Positions 34,111 to 43,279 of a stretch of DNA of 64,000 bases are shown here, piece by piece. The DNA comes from Lentisalinibacter orientalis (GTDB lineage: Bacteria > Pseudomonadota > Gammaproteobacteria > Steroidobacterales > Woeseiaceae), in the NCBI RefSeq assembly GCF_040706535.1, contig NZ_JAPDRJ010000001.1, positions 2,182,736 to 2,246,735 on the forward strand. The letters are read 5' to 3'. Both the position numbers and the translations under genes were made by a program. Each line of letters opens with the position of its first letter. Positions within the stretch are counted from its first letter, which is position 1. The notes beneath the pieces were generated by a model. That model did no database searches, was not told the origin of the DNA, and saw only the letters and a list, made by a program, of their open reading frames with translations.

Positions 34111-34126
34111 GCGAGGAAGTCCCGCC

Positions 34127-35725
34127 TTGAATATCCAGGAAATCATCTCCGAGATACTGGAGCATCTCCGTGGCATGTGGCGCTACCGCTGGTGGGCGGC
34201 CGGCGTGGCGTGGCTCATAGCCGTGTTCGGCTGGTTCTATGTCTACTCGATGCCCGACGAGTATGCGGCCAGCGCGAAAGTCTATGTGGACACCAAGAGT
34301 CTCATGGGGCCGGTTTTCGAAGGCCTAGCGCTGTCCGATAACGTTTCAGCTCAGGTCGAAGCGGTCAGCCGCGCCCTCCTGACGCGGCCCAATCTCGAAA
34401 GCGTGGCCAGAGAGACGGACCTGGACCTGCGTGCGGACACGCCGGAGGAGATGGAGGAGTTGATCACGAACCTCCAGAAGCGTATCCAGGTGAGCGGCAA
34501 TCGCGACCAGAACGTTTTCGATATCTCTTTCAGAGACGTTAACCGGCGGAAGGCCCAGGACGTCGTCGCCGCGATTGTCGATGCCTTCGTCGAGAATTCG
34601 CTGGAGGGTCAGGGTGACGACGCGGAGATGACGGGGCGGGCCATCGAAGCGGAAATCCAGGATCACGAGGAACGGCTGCTGAGGGCCGAGAGTGCGCTCG
34701 CGGAGTTCAAGAAAGAGAATCTCGGCTACATGCCGGATGACCGCGGAGACTACTACACTCGCCTGCAGCAAGCATTGGCGAACGTAACGACTACGCAAGA
34801 GCAGATCCGGCTGCTGGAAGAGCGGCGGGACGAACTCGAGCGGCAGATCGCCGGCGAGGAACCGGTCTTCGGCATCATGTCGAGCCTGCCGGGGCAGAGC
34901 GGCGTCGGTTGTTCTCAGCAGGGGCAGATCGCGCAACTGGAGGGTCAGTTGTCCACACTGCAGGTGGAGTTCACCGACAAGCACCCGCGCATCGTCTCGT
35001 TGAAAGAGACGATCGCCACGCTGAAGGAAGCGTGTAGTGCCGAGCGCGACGCCGCCATCGAGGCCGGAGTCCGTCCCACGATGCCGGCGGACCAGGCGCT
35101 GGAGACCAATCCGGTGTATCAGAATCTGCGCATCCAGCTGAGCGATGCCGAGGTCGAACTGGCAAGCCTGCGCGCCCAGTTGCAGAACTATCGCAACGAG
35201 GTAGCGAGCCTCCGCCGCGACGTCGACAAGATTGCCGAAGTCGAGGCCAATCTCAAGAAACTGAACCGCGACTACGGCGTGGTGCAGGACCGCTATCAGG
35301 AACTCCTGAAGCGTCGCGAGACGTTACGGTCCAAACAGCGGCTCGACCCGATGACCGATACCGTGCAGTTCCGGACGCTCGAGCCTCCGTTCGCGCCCAC
35401 TGACCCCGTCGGCCCCCTGCGGCCCCTTTTCCTGGTGGCCTTCCTGTTTGTGGGAGTTGGTGCGGGCCTGGCCGTTGCCTTCGGACTCAATCAGCTAAAC
35501 CCGGTCTTTTTCACCAGACGATCCGTCAGAAAGGTCGCGGGACTGCCGGTTCTCGGCTCGGTGAGCTTATTGCTGTCGCCGAAGGAGGCAAAAAAACGCA
35601 GGCGCCGAGCCCTGGTGTGGGCGGGTAGTTATGCGATGCTCCTCGGCGCTACGGGACTGGCGATTGTTTTCGAATCCCAGGGAGCCGCGCTGCTGCGGCA
35701 GATGCTAGGAGGACCCGGCACTTGA
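34127..35725 (+). CDS. XrtA system polysaccharide chain-length determinant (Wzz/GumC-like)
   Basis: This 532-residue inner-membrane protein has an N-terminal transmembrane helix (WWAAGVAWLIAVFGWFYVY) and a Wzz domain (EYAASAKVYVDTKSLMGPV). A long periplasmic coiled coil (about residues 170-400) and a second helix pair (LRPLFLVAFLFVGVGAGLAV) follow. Before the helix is the proline-rich motif LEPPFAPTDPVGPLRP typical of polysaccharide co-polymerases. It sets polymer length together with the kinase encoded next. Translation begins at TTG 34127, preceded by GAGGAAG, and the stop overlaps the TTG start of the kinase gene. Confidence 0.93.
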   Translation: MNIQEIISEILEHLRGMWRYRWWAAGVAWLIAVFGWFYVYSMPDEYAASAKVYVDTKSLMGPVFEGLALSDNVSAQVEAVSRALLTRPNLESVARETDLDLRADTPEEMEELITNLQKRIQVSGNRDQNVFDISFRDVNRRKAQDVVAAIVDAFVENSLEGQGDDAEMTGRAIEAEIQDHEERLLRAESALAEFKKENLGYMPDDRGDYYTRLQQALANVTTTQEQIRLLEERRDELERQIAGEEPVFGIMSSLPGQSGVGCSQQGQIAQLEGQLSTLQVEFTDKHPRIVSLKETIATLKEACSAERDAAIEAGVRPTMPADQALETNPVYQNLRIQLSDAEVELASLRAQLQNYRNEVASLRRDVDKIAEVEANLKKLNRDYGVVQDRYQELLKRRETLRSKQRLDPMTDTVQFRTLEPPFAPTDPVGPLRPLFLVAFLFVGVGAGLAVAFGLNQLNPVFFTRRSVRKVAGLPVLGSVSLLLSPKEAKKRRRRALVWAGSYAMLLGATGLAIVFESQGAALLRQMLGGPGT

Positions 35726-36615
35726 GCAAGATACAGGACGCCCTCAAGAAGCTGCAGAAGGATGCTCCGGCGCCGTCGCCGAAGCCGCCGCCGGCGTTGC
35801 GCAACGGCTTCCTTCATGGACCCGAGCGGTCCTCCGTCCCGGTCGCGCGTAAGAAGAAGGTCACGATCGAGGGACCGAAGCACCATGTCGATCAGCAGGC
35901 GCTGGTGGCAGCCGGTCTGCTGGCGCCGCTGGATCACGCCATCCCGGTCGCCGACGAGTTCCGCCGTATTAAACGGCCGCTGATCACGAATGCGACGCAG
36001 GGCCTGGCCGACGGAACGGATCACATGAACGTGATCATGGTGGCAAGCGCGATGCCGAAGGCGGGCAAGACCTTCTGTTCGGTCAATCTGGCCGTCAGTC
36101 TCTCGCTGGAGCGAGAGCTGAATGTCCTGTTGGTGGACGCCGACGTGGCGAAACCCCATATCAGTCGCGAGTTCGGGCTGGGGGATGCACCGGGACTGAT
36201 CGACCTGCTGGTGGACGATTCCCGCAGCCTGGAAGAGACGCTGGTCCGTACCGACCTTAACGATATCCAGATTCTTCCGGCGGGCAGCGGTCATCCGCAG
36301 GCCACCGAACTGCTGGCGAGCGATCGTATGTCCGAGATCGTGGACGAACTGGCCACTCGCTACCCGGACAGGATCATCCTGCTGGACTCGCCCCCGCTGC
36401 TCATCACGAGCGAGGCCCAGGCGCTGGCCAGTCAGGTGGGCCAGATCGCGCTCGTCGTCGAGGCCGGCAGGACGCAGCAGCACACACTGCTACAGGCGGT
36501 GGAGGTGCTCGACACTGACAAGGCCATCAACGTAATCCTCAACAAGAGCCGCCATGCATCTCAGCAAGGTTATTACGGGGGAGACTATGGCTATTACGGT
36601 TACGAAGGCAGCTGA
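35722..36615 (+). CDS. XrtA-associated tyrosine autokinase (BY-kinase)
   Basis: This 297-residue cytoplasmic ATPase has Walker A SAMPKAGKTF (about residues 109-118), Walker A' VLLVDADVAKPH and Walker B DRIILLDSPP. The C-terminus is a tyrosine cluster (QGYYGGDYGYYGYEGS) that would be autophosphorylated. The separate chain-length partner is encoded immediately upstream, as in Gram-positive-style split systems and XrtA loci. TTG 35722 overlaps the previous stop and has AGGAGGA nine bases upstream. Its last 29 bases overlap the start of the next gene. Confidence 0.93.
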   Translation: MSKIQDALKKLQKDAPAPSPKPPPALRNGFLHGPERSSVPVARKKKVTIEGPKHHVDQQALVAAGLLAPLDHAIPVADEFRRIKRPLITNATQGLADGTDHMNVIMVASAMPKAGKTFCSVNLAVSLSLERELNVLLVDADVAKPHISREFGLGDAPGLIDLLVDDSRSLEETLVRTDLNDIQILPAGSGHPQATELLASDRMSEIVDELATRYPDRIILLDSPPLLITSEAQALASQVGQIALVVEAGRTQQHTLLQAVEVLDTDKAINVILNKSRHASQQGYYGGDYGYYGYEGS

Positions 36616-38056
36616 GTACAGCGTGCGGCGTCGTTTATCGTGGTCGGCAATGGCGGCGATCGCGGCAATGGCAGCGCTGATGCTGATGTCGCCCGTGTTG
36701 CAGGCCCTGGAGCTGGAACCGCGTATCACCATCGGTATCACCCGCACCGATAATGTCGCATTGGCCGCTGAAGACGAGCAGAGCGAGACTGTGTATCGCG
36801 CCGAGCCAGGCTTCAGTCTGAGCCATGATACCCAGCGCATTACCGTCAATGCCGACTATCTGATGCAGGCATTTCGCTACGCCGACCTCGGCGAGAGCGA
36901 GATCTTCCACCAGTACGATGCGAGTCTTCGTGCCGCCCTCGTGCCAGAGATCTTCTTCGTCGAGGTGGGCGGCGACCGTACCCAGTCCATCCTGGACCCC
37001 GAACAGCGAATCCCGCAGAGCAATCTGCCGATCAGCGGCAACCGGACCGATCGCGATCAGTATTACATCACGCCGTCTTTCCAGTATGTCTTCGGCGGTA
37101 CTGTGACGGCGCAAGGGCAGTACCGGAACAGCTGGGTCAATTTCGGAGATGGCGACAGCGTGGGGCTGGAACGGGACAGCGAGGATCGAACAGCGACTTT
37201 TTCCCTGGACAATTATCGGCGCGAGAGCGGCATCACCTGGGCGCTGCGCTATAGCTGGGAGCGGACCGACTACGACGAGAGCATCCCGTTCGAGTATCAG
37301 CAAGCATCCCTCGAGCTGGGGTTCTGGCTCAGCGGCACCACCCGCGTGTTCGCCAGCGGAGGCCAGGAGAGCGCCTGGGACAAGCCGCTGGATCCGGCGC
37401 TGGAAGATACCTTCTGGGAGGCCGGCTTCTCCCACCAGGTGGGCGAGCGGCTCAGTGCCGAGTTCGCCGCCGGGGAGCGCAGCTTCGGGTCGTCCTGGCG
37501 CGGCCGGCTGGAGTTCGAGTTCCCGCGCGGCTCCACGACGTTGAGCTATACCGAGAGTCCCACCACCGAGAATCGCACCCGATTCAGCGTCCCGGGGTTC
37601 GACGATGCCCTCAACCTGGAAGATTTCCTCAGCCGGCCGGGCAGCGCCGACCGGTTTATCCAGAAGCGGTTGGAGTGGCGATTCGACTACAGCCTGACAC
37701 GTACCGACTTCTCAGTGGGGGTGTTCGACGACGAACGTGCGGACCGGACGACCGCCTCGGGTGATCCGCTGGAGGATGAGGAGCAGAGCGGCATCGATGT
37801 GCGAGTGGGCTATCGCCTCGGGGCCAAGACGACACTCAGTGCGAGCGGATCCTGGGCCGAAAGACAGTTCGGCGAGGGCGACGATAGCGAATTCATCCGG
37901 GCGGCCGTAACCGCGGATTACCGCCTCGGCTCACGCACGACGCTCTCGCTGGAGTACGAGTACGCCGAAGAAGACGGTGAAGCCAGTGGAGGCGGCGGTT
38001 TCTCCAGAGACTACGTGGCCAATACCGTCTCTCTGTTGCTGACCCGCACCTTCTGA
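36587..38056 (+). CDS. PEP-CTERM system-associated outer-membrane beta-barrel protein
   Basis: This protein of about 489 residues has a long signal peptide (AIAAMAALMLMSPVLQA). Many alternating beta strands follow, for example RITVNADYLMQAFRYAD and TTLSLEYEYAEED, ending in the aromatic NTVSLLLTRTF expected of outer-membrane barrels. It matches the uncharacterised outer-membrane protein of XrtA loci and is the likely export pore or secretin-like partner. ATG 36587 has a GGGGGAGAC site and overlaps the kinase gene; starts at 36554 and 36650 are alternatives. The deacetylase gene follows after 46 bases, so the ExeA-like ATPase often found here is absent. Confidence 0.88.
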   Translation: MAITVTKAAEYSVRRRLSWSAMAAIAAMAALMLMSPVLQALELEPRITIGITRTDNVALAAEDEQSETVYRAEPGFSLSHDTQRITVNADYLMQAFRYADLGESEIFHQYDASLRAALVPEIFFVEVGGDRTQSILDPEQRIPQSNLPISGNRTDRDQYYITPSFQYVFGGTVTAQGQYRNSWVNFGDGDSVGLERDSEDRTATFSLDNYRRESGITWALRYSWERTDYDESIPFEYQQASLELGFWLSGTTRVFASGGQESAWDKPLDPALEDTFWEAGFSHQVGERLSAEFAAGERSFGSSWRGRLEFEFPRGSTTLSYTESPTTENRTRFSVPGFDDALNLEDFLSRPGSADRFIQKRLEWRFDYSLTRTDFSVGVFDDERADRTTASGDPLEDEEQSGIDVRVGYRLGAKTTLSASGSWAERQFGEGDDSEFIRAAVTADYRLGSRTTLSLEYEYAEEDGEASGGGGFSRDYVANTVSLLLTRTF

Positions 38057-38102
38057 CCCGCCATAGCAACACCATAGCAACGATCAGGATTGCCAATACC
38101 CC

Positions 38103-39044
38103 GTGAGTGCGCAGTCACAACCGTCCGTCGCGGCCGACGTTGCCGTGGAGCGAGGCCGATACGAGGCGGATTTTCCCGCCGTGGGCCCCCGTTGGGTGCC
38201 CGTAAAGGACGATCTGGCGAACGCCCTGACCTGCGACGTAGAGGACTATTTCCAGGTCTCCGCTTTCGAGCACCTCGTGCCGAAATCGACCTGGGGTGAG
38301 CATGAGTGCCGCATTCCTCGCAACGTCGACCGTGCGCTTCAACTGTATGACGATGCCGGCGTAAAGGGGACATTCTTCACGCTCGGCTGGGTCGCCGAGC
38401 ACTTCCCGGATGTCGTTCGCCGCATCGCGGATGCGGGCCACGAGGTGGCGAGCCACGGCATGCAGCACGTCCGCGTCTGGGATCAGGACGCCGAGGATTT
38501 CCGCGCAGATATCTCGCGGACGAAAAAACTCCTGGAGGATGTGACCGGACAGCCCGTCCTCGGTTATCGCGCCGCCAGTTGGTCTCTGGACCGACGCACG
38601 CCCTGGGCCCATCAGATCATGGCGGAAGAGGGCTACCGCTACAGTTCGAGTATCTATCCGATCGCGCACGATCATTACGGGCTGCCGGACGCTCCCGTCT
38701 GGCCCTTCTACGTGCGCGGGTCCGGACTGCTGGAGATACCGGCGAGCGCACCGAGGCTGCTCGGGCGTAACCTGCCGGCGGCCGGCGGCGGTTACTTCCG
38801 GCTGCTGCCGCTCGCGGTGTCGCGCTGGCTGGTCAACCGGGTACGCAACGCCAACCGGATTCCGGCCATCTTCTACTTCCACCCCTGGGAGCTGGATCCG
38901 GATCAGCCACGGATGCCGGGCATCACATTAAAGACCCGCTTCCGCCACTATCTGAATCTCCATCGTTTCGAGGGCCGACTGGTCCGGCTGCTCGAAGAGC
39001 TGCCGTGGGACCGAATGGACAGAATTTACCTGGAGGGAGTCTGA
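38103..39044 (+). CDS. XrtA system polysaccharide deacetylase
   Basis: This 313-residue NodB-family (carbohydrate esterase 4) protein has TCDVEDYFQVSAFEH (metal-binding Asp), GTFFTLGWVAEHFP and the zinc motif SHGMQH. It also has YRAASWSLDRRT and FYFHPWELD. It would remove N-acetyl groups from the exopolysaccharide. It has no obvious signal peptide, which is typical of this subgroup. Translation starts at GTG 38103. The stop overlaps the ATG of the FemAB gene (TGATG). Confidence 0.93.
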   Translation: MSAQSQPSVAADVAVERGRYEADFPAVGPRWVPVKDDLANALTCDVEDYFQVSAFEHLVPKSTWGEHECRIPRNVDRALQLYDDAGVKGTFFTLGWVAEHFPDVVRRIADAGHEVASHGMQHVRVWDQDAEDFRADISRTKKLLEDVTGQPVLGYRAASWSLDRRTPWAHQIMAEEGYRYSSSIYPIAHDHYGLPDAPVWPFYVRGSGLLEIPASAPRLLGRNLPAAGGGYFRLLPLAVSRWLVNRVRNANRIPAIFYFHPWELDPDQPRMPGITLKTRFRHYLNLHRFEGRLVRLLEELPWDRMDRIYLEGV

Positions 39045-40111
39045 TGTCGGCACAGGTACAGAGGGTGGCCGACCCCGCGCCGGCCGCCCTTTCCGCGGTG
39101 CAGGAACTCTCACCCGTCGACTATGCGAGGTGGGATGCCTTCGTACGAGCGCATCCCGATGCCACGTTCTACCATCTCAGCGGCTGGAAAGAGGTCATCG
39201 GAGGCTACCTCCGCCACCCTACCCGCTATCTGTACGTGGAGCGCGACGGGCAGATGGAGGGCATACTCCCGCTCGCCCGGGTGAAGAGCTGGTTGTTCGG
39301 CGATGCGTTGATCTCGCTGCCGTTCCTGGTCTATGGCGGCCCGGTGAGCCGCAGCGCAGAGGCAACCCGCTGCCTGATCGAGCATGCAGCCGCGCTTGCC
39401 GATGAGATGGGTGTGGATTACCTCGAGCTCCGGAATCGCCGCCCGATCACCGACTGGCCCCGGAAGGAGCGCTACGTGACCTTCCGTAAGGAGATCGACC
39501 CGGATCCTGAGGTCAACCTGAAGGCCATTCCCCGGAAGCAGCGGGCGATGGTGCGCAAAGGTATCAAGGCCGGCCTCGAGGCGGAGATGGACAGCCGTGC
39601 CGACCGTCTCTATGCGGTACTGAGCGAGTGCAAGCGCAATCTCGGTACGCCTTTCTTTTCCCGCGGCTATCTCCAGGCCGTGAAAGAAACATTCGGGGAT
39701 GACGTCGAGATACTGACCATCACCCGTGACGGTGCCACGATGGCCAGTGTGATGAGCTTCCGTTTCCGCGACGAAATACTGCCCTATTATGGCGGTGGTG
39801 GTGCATCGGCCCGGGCCGTCGCCGGCAACGACTTTCTGTACTGGAAGGTAATGGAGCAGGCGGCCGAACAAGGCATCCGGTTGTTCGACTACGGCCGCAG
39901 CCAGAAAGATACCGGGCCGTATCGCTTCAAGAAGCACTGGGGCTTCGAGCCGGAGCCGCTGAGCTACGAGTTTTACCTGGTGAGAGCAACGGAAATGCCG
40001 CAGCTGGATCCGTCCAACAAGCGCTATCAGGCGCTGATCCGCGCCTGGACCCGCCTGCCATTGCCCGTCGCTCGTCTCGTGGGTCCGCCAATCGCGCGGC
40101 GTCTCGGCTGA
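39044..40111 (+). CDS. FemAB-family XrtA/PEP-CTERM system-associated protein
   Basis: This 355-residue protein contains a GNAT/FemAB-like fold. Visible segments are ATFYHLSGWKEVIGGYLRHPTRYLYVERDGQ, described here by its parts FYHLSGWKEVIG and YLYVERDG, then FLYWKVMEQAAEQGIRLFDYG and KKHWGFEPEPL. It probably transfers an acyl or aminoacyl group, possibly to deacetylated amino sugars, but the donor is unknown. ATG 39044 is supported by a GGAGG site and coupling to the deacetylase stop. An in-frame start at 39005 is within the previous gene. Confidence 0.9.
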   Translation: MSAQVQRVADPAPAALSAVQELSPVDYARWDAFVRAHPDATFYHLSGWKEVIGGYLRHPTRYLYVERDGQMEGILPLARVKSWLFGDALISLPFLVYGGPVSRSAEATRCLIEHAAALADEMGVDYLELRNRRPITDWPRKERYVTFRKEIDPDPEVNLKAIPRKQRAMVRKGIKAGLEAEMDSRADRLYAVLSECKRNLGTPFFSRGYLQAVKETFGDDVEILTITRDGATMASVMSFRFRDEILPYYGGGGASARAVAGNDFLYWKVMEQAAEQGIRLFDYGRSQKDTGPYRFKKHWGFEPEPLSYEFYLVRATEMPQLDPSNKRYQALIRAWTRLPLPVARLVGPPIARRLG

Positions 40112-40117
40112 CCAGCA

Positions 40118-42052
40118 ATGTGCGGCATTTACGGCAGCCTGCGCCTGGACGGTCGCAGCATCGGTGGTCGCGAGGCGCTCGCGGATATGCCCGATCTGAC
40201 ATGGCATCGTGGGCCGGACGGTGAAGGTGCGGTTTACGATGGCCCCTTGGCGATGGGCATGCGAAGGCTCGCCATCATCGACGTTGATGGCGGTCAGCAG
40301 CCCCTTTACAACGAAGATCGTACGGTTGCCGTTGTCTGTAATGGGGAAATCTACAATTTCCGCGAACTGACACGGCATCTCGAGGCGAGAGGACACCGTT
40401 TCGGCACCAAGAGCGACGTCGAAGTGATCGTTCATCTCTACGAAGAGTATGGCGACGATTGTGTCAGCCATCTCCGTGGGATGTTCTCTTTCGCACTCTG
40501 GGATTCCGCACGTCAGCGTCTCCTGATCGCGCGCGACCGATTGGGCATCAAGCCGCTGTATATTGCGAGGCAGAACGGGCGGCTGAACTTCGCATCGGAA
40601 CTGAAAGCGATTCTCTCCGTGACGTCCGCCGCCGCCATCGACCGGGCGGCACTCCGCGAGTACTTGCTGCTCGGTTATGTCCCGGCGCCACTCTCGATTG
40701 TGCAGGGTGTCGAGAAGTTGCGGCCGGGCTGTCTCATGACGGTGGAGGCCGGTAAATGTGCCATCCACGAGTATTGGCGCCCGGTCGCAGACGAGGATCA
40801 CAAGACGACCGAAGCGGAATGGTCCGGGCAGCTGAGTGACGCGCTCGCAGCGTCAGTGGAGCGACAGCTCGTCAGCGATGTACCGCTTGGAGCCTTTCTA
40901 AGCGGTGGCATCGATAGCAGCGCCGTTGTTGCGATGATGGCGCGAGCCGGAGCCGATCCCATCCGCACATATGCGATTGGCTTCCAGGGAGATCGCGCCG
41001 ATGAGTACTACAACGAACTGCCGTATGCCGCGGCGATAGCCAGGAAATTCGGGACGAATCACCGTGAGATCGTCGTCAAGCCGGACGTCGCGGAGCTGCT
41101 TCCGCGGCTTCTTTGGCACATGGATGAGCCAATCGCGGATTCGGCATTCCTCACAACATATCTCGTGGCGAAGTTCGCACGCGAAGACGTAAAGGTCATC
41201 CTCTCAGGGGCCGGCGGAGACGAGTTGTTCGGCGGATATCGTCGCTATCTCAGTGATCATTATGCCTCCATGCTTTCGGCCATCCCTATGGCGATCAGGC
41301 AGAACGTCATTCGGCCGATCGCGGAAAGGCTGCCCGGTGATCGGCATTCGGCCTTTCTGAACGCAGTTCGCCTGGCAAAGAGCGTATTGCTGAACTCAAC
41401 GCTCCCAAGCGACGAGCGTTATCTCGCCTACGTCGGGGCTTTCGGCCCGCAAGGCGTCGAGTCGCTCCTGGCCAGCAAGGGCGGCGCTACTGATGGTGCC
41501 GTGAGTTTGTTCTTCGATGCCTACCGCGAACTCGGCACGGATGATCCGGTGCAGCAATGCATGCTGGTCGATCTCAAGACGCAGCTTACTGATGACATTC
41601 TGATGCTGACCGATCGCATGACGATGGCCACGTCTCTGGAATGTCGAGTGCCGCTCCTGGATGAGGAACTCGTGGATCTTACATTACGGATGCCTGCTTC
41701 CCTGAAAGTACGGGGCCGAAAGTTGAAGTATCTGTTGAAAGAGGTCATGGCCGATAGCCTGGGTGCGGAAATCGTCAACCGACGCAAGCGCGGATTTGGC
41801 GCGCCGATGGGTGCATGGTTCAAGAAGGAACTCTCTCCAGTGGTTAGGCGATTCCTGTCTAGAGACAGCCTGGAGGCACGTGGGTTATTCAATAGCGCAG
41901 CCGTCGAGTCGATGATCGATGCACATTTTTCCGGTCGTGCGGACAACACGGACAAGATGCTCGCATTGCTGAATTTAGAGATATGGTGCCGGCTCTACCT
42001 GGACAACAAAGCCGCAGATGAAGTCTCCGTGGAACTCGCACGAGCGGCCTGA
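40118..42052 (+). CDS. Asparagine synthase (glutamine-hydrolysing) family amidotransferase
   Basis: This 644-residue protein begins MCGIYGSL, so the catalytic Cys2 of the glutaminase domain is present. RGPDGEG and CNGEIYNF also belong to that domain. The synthetase domain has the PP-loop SGGIDSS (residues 262-268) and SGAGGDELFGGYRRY. It would amidate a carboxylate with glutamine nitrogen and ATP. In an exopolysaccharide locus a uronic acid is a plausible substrate, and a GDP-mannose 6-dehydrogenase gene lies two genes downstream. It follows femAB by six bases and precedes a glycosyltransferase by two. Confidence 0.92.
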   Translation: MCGIYGSLRLDGRSIGGREALADMPDLTWHRGPDGEGAVYDGPLAMGMRRLAIIDVDGGQQPLYNEDRTVAVVCNGEIYNFRELTRHLEARGHRFGTKSDVEVIVHLYEEYGDDCVSHLRGMFSFALWDSARQRLLIARDRLGIKPLYIARQNGRLNFASELKAILSVTSAAAIDRAALREYLLLGYVPAPLSIVQGVEKLRPGCLMTVEAGKCAIHEYWRPVADEDHKTTEAEWSGQLSDALAASVERQLVSDVPLGAFLSGGIDSSAVVAMMARAGADPIRTYAIGFQGDRADEYYNELPYAAAIARKFGTNHREIVVKPDVAELLPRLLWHMDEPIADSAFLTTYLVAKFAREDVKVILSGAGGDELFGGYRRYLSDHYASMLSAIPMAIRQNVIRPIAERLPGDRHSAFLNAVRLAKSVLLNSTLPSDERYLAYVGAFGPQGVESLLASKGGATDGAVSLFFDAYRELGTDDPVQQCMLVDLKTQLTDDILMLTDRMTMATSLECRVPLLDEELVDLTLRMPASLKVRGRKLKYLLKEVMADSLGAEIVNRRKRGFGAPMGAWFKKELSPVVRRFLSRDSLEARGLFNSAAVESMIDAHFSGRADNTDKMLALLNLEIWCRLYLDNKAADEVSVELARAA

Positions 42053-42054
42053 TC

Positions 42055-43275
42055 ATGCGCGTCTTGTTAGTTTGTCATCGGTGGCCGTTCCCGCCCAAAC
42101 GGGGCGGGAAAATTCGGCCGTTCAATATCATCTCCCATCTGGCTCGTAACCATGAGGTCACCGTGGCCTCGCTGGTGCGTTCCGATGAAGAACGGATGGA
42201 AGGCGCCGGTCTGCGGGAGTACTGCAGCGAGACGATAGAAGGATCGGTGGGGCAGGCCGCGGCATGGGCGCGGATGATCGGTCGTTTACCGACGTCGACG
42301 CCGTCATCGATGGGCTATTTCTATTCACCGGAACTGCGGAGAGGGGTTCGCGAGGCGGTCGACAAACAGACATTCGACCTGGTTTTTGTGCACTGCTCGT
42401 CAGTGGCTCAGTATGTGGCGGACATCCCGGACGTTCCCAAGATACTCGACTTCGGCGATATGGATTCGCAGAAATGGTTGGCTTATCGCAAGCACCAGCC
42501 CTTTCCGCTGTCGCTTGGCTATCTGTTGGAAGGAGTCAAGCTAGAGCGGGAGGAGAAAAGGCTGGCCAAGCAGTTCGATCTCTGCACGTGCACCACGCGT
42601 CAGGAATTCGAGACTCTGGAAGCTTTCGATACCGGCACCGAACTCGCGTGGTTTCCCAACGGCGTGGATCATGAGTATTTTCATCCGTCGGACAAACCGG
42701 CGGAGGCGGGCGTCATCAGTTTCGTGGGCCGAATGGACTACTATCCGAACCAGCTCGCTGTTCGGCAGTTCTGTGCCGAAGTCTTTCCGCGCATTCGCGA
42801 GCGGCGGGAGGATGCCGAGTTTGTCGTAATTGGTGCCAATCCATCAAAGGAGATAAGAAAGCTCTCGCTCATAGATGGGGTGACTGTGACGGGTTCCGTG
42901 CCTGACGTTCGGCCTCATGTCTGGAGATCCGAGGTGAACGTCGCGCCGCTGACCATCGCTCGCGGAACGCAGAACAAGATTCTGGAGGCTATGGCGATGG
43001 GCGTTCCTGTCATTAGCAGTTCTCTCGCAGCATCGGGCGTTGACGCAATCCCAGGTGAGCACCTGATGACGGCAGATACGCCGGAAGACATCGCGAAATG
43101 CACCATCGAACTGCTGGACGATTCGCGGAAGCGGTCCACTCTGGCCGCAGCAGGGAGGGAGCGTGTGATGTCGAATCACGACTGGAAGACTTCGATGAGT
43201 CGGCTCGACACCATACTGGAGGACTTCTTCAGAGGGTATCAGGAACGTCGGACGGCCGACAGGGCAAAGAGGTAG
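42055..43275 (+). CDS. PEP-CTERM/XrtA-associated glycosyltransferase, stp1 type
   Basis: This 406-residue GT-B enzyme opens VLLVCHRWPFPPKRGGKIRPFNI, recognised here by its parts CHRWPFPPKRGGKIRPFN, which matches the PEP-CTERM/EpsH1-associated transferase. Central WFPNGVDHEYFHP and donor-site GTQNKILEAMAMGVPVI are present. It probably adds one sugar of the repeat unit; the donor is unknown. It lies two bases after the amidotransferase and four before the dehydrogenase gene, so this is one transcript. Confidence 0.9.
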   Translation: MRVLLVCHRWPFPPKRGGKIRPFNIISHLARNHEVTVASLVRSDEERMEGAGLREYCSETIEGSVGQAAAWARMIGRLPTSTPSSMGYFYSPELRRGVREAVDKQTFDLVFVHCSSVAQYVADIPDVPKILDFGDMDSQKWLAYRKHQPFPLSLGYLLEGVKLEREEKRLAKQFDLCTCTTRQEFETLEAFDTGTELAWFPNGVDHEYFHPSDKPAEAGVISFVGRMDYYPNQLAVRQFCAEVFPRIRERREDAEFVVIGANPSKEIRKLSLIDGVTVTGSVPDVRPHVWRSEVNVAPLTIARGTQNKILEAMAMGVPVISSSLAASGVDAIPGEHLMTADTPEDIAKCTIELLDDSRKRSTLAAAGRERVMSNHDWKTSMSRLDTILEDFFRGYQERRTADRAKR

Positions 43276-43279
43276 TGAC

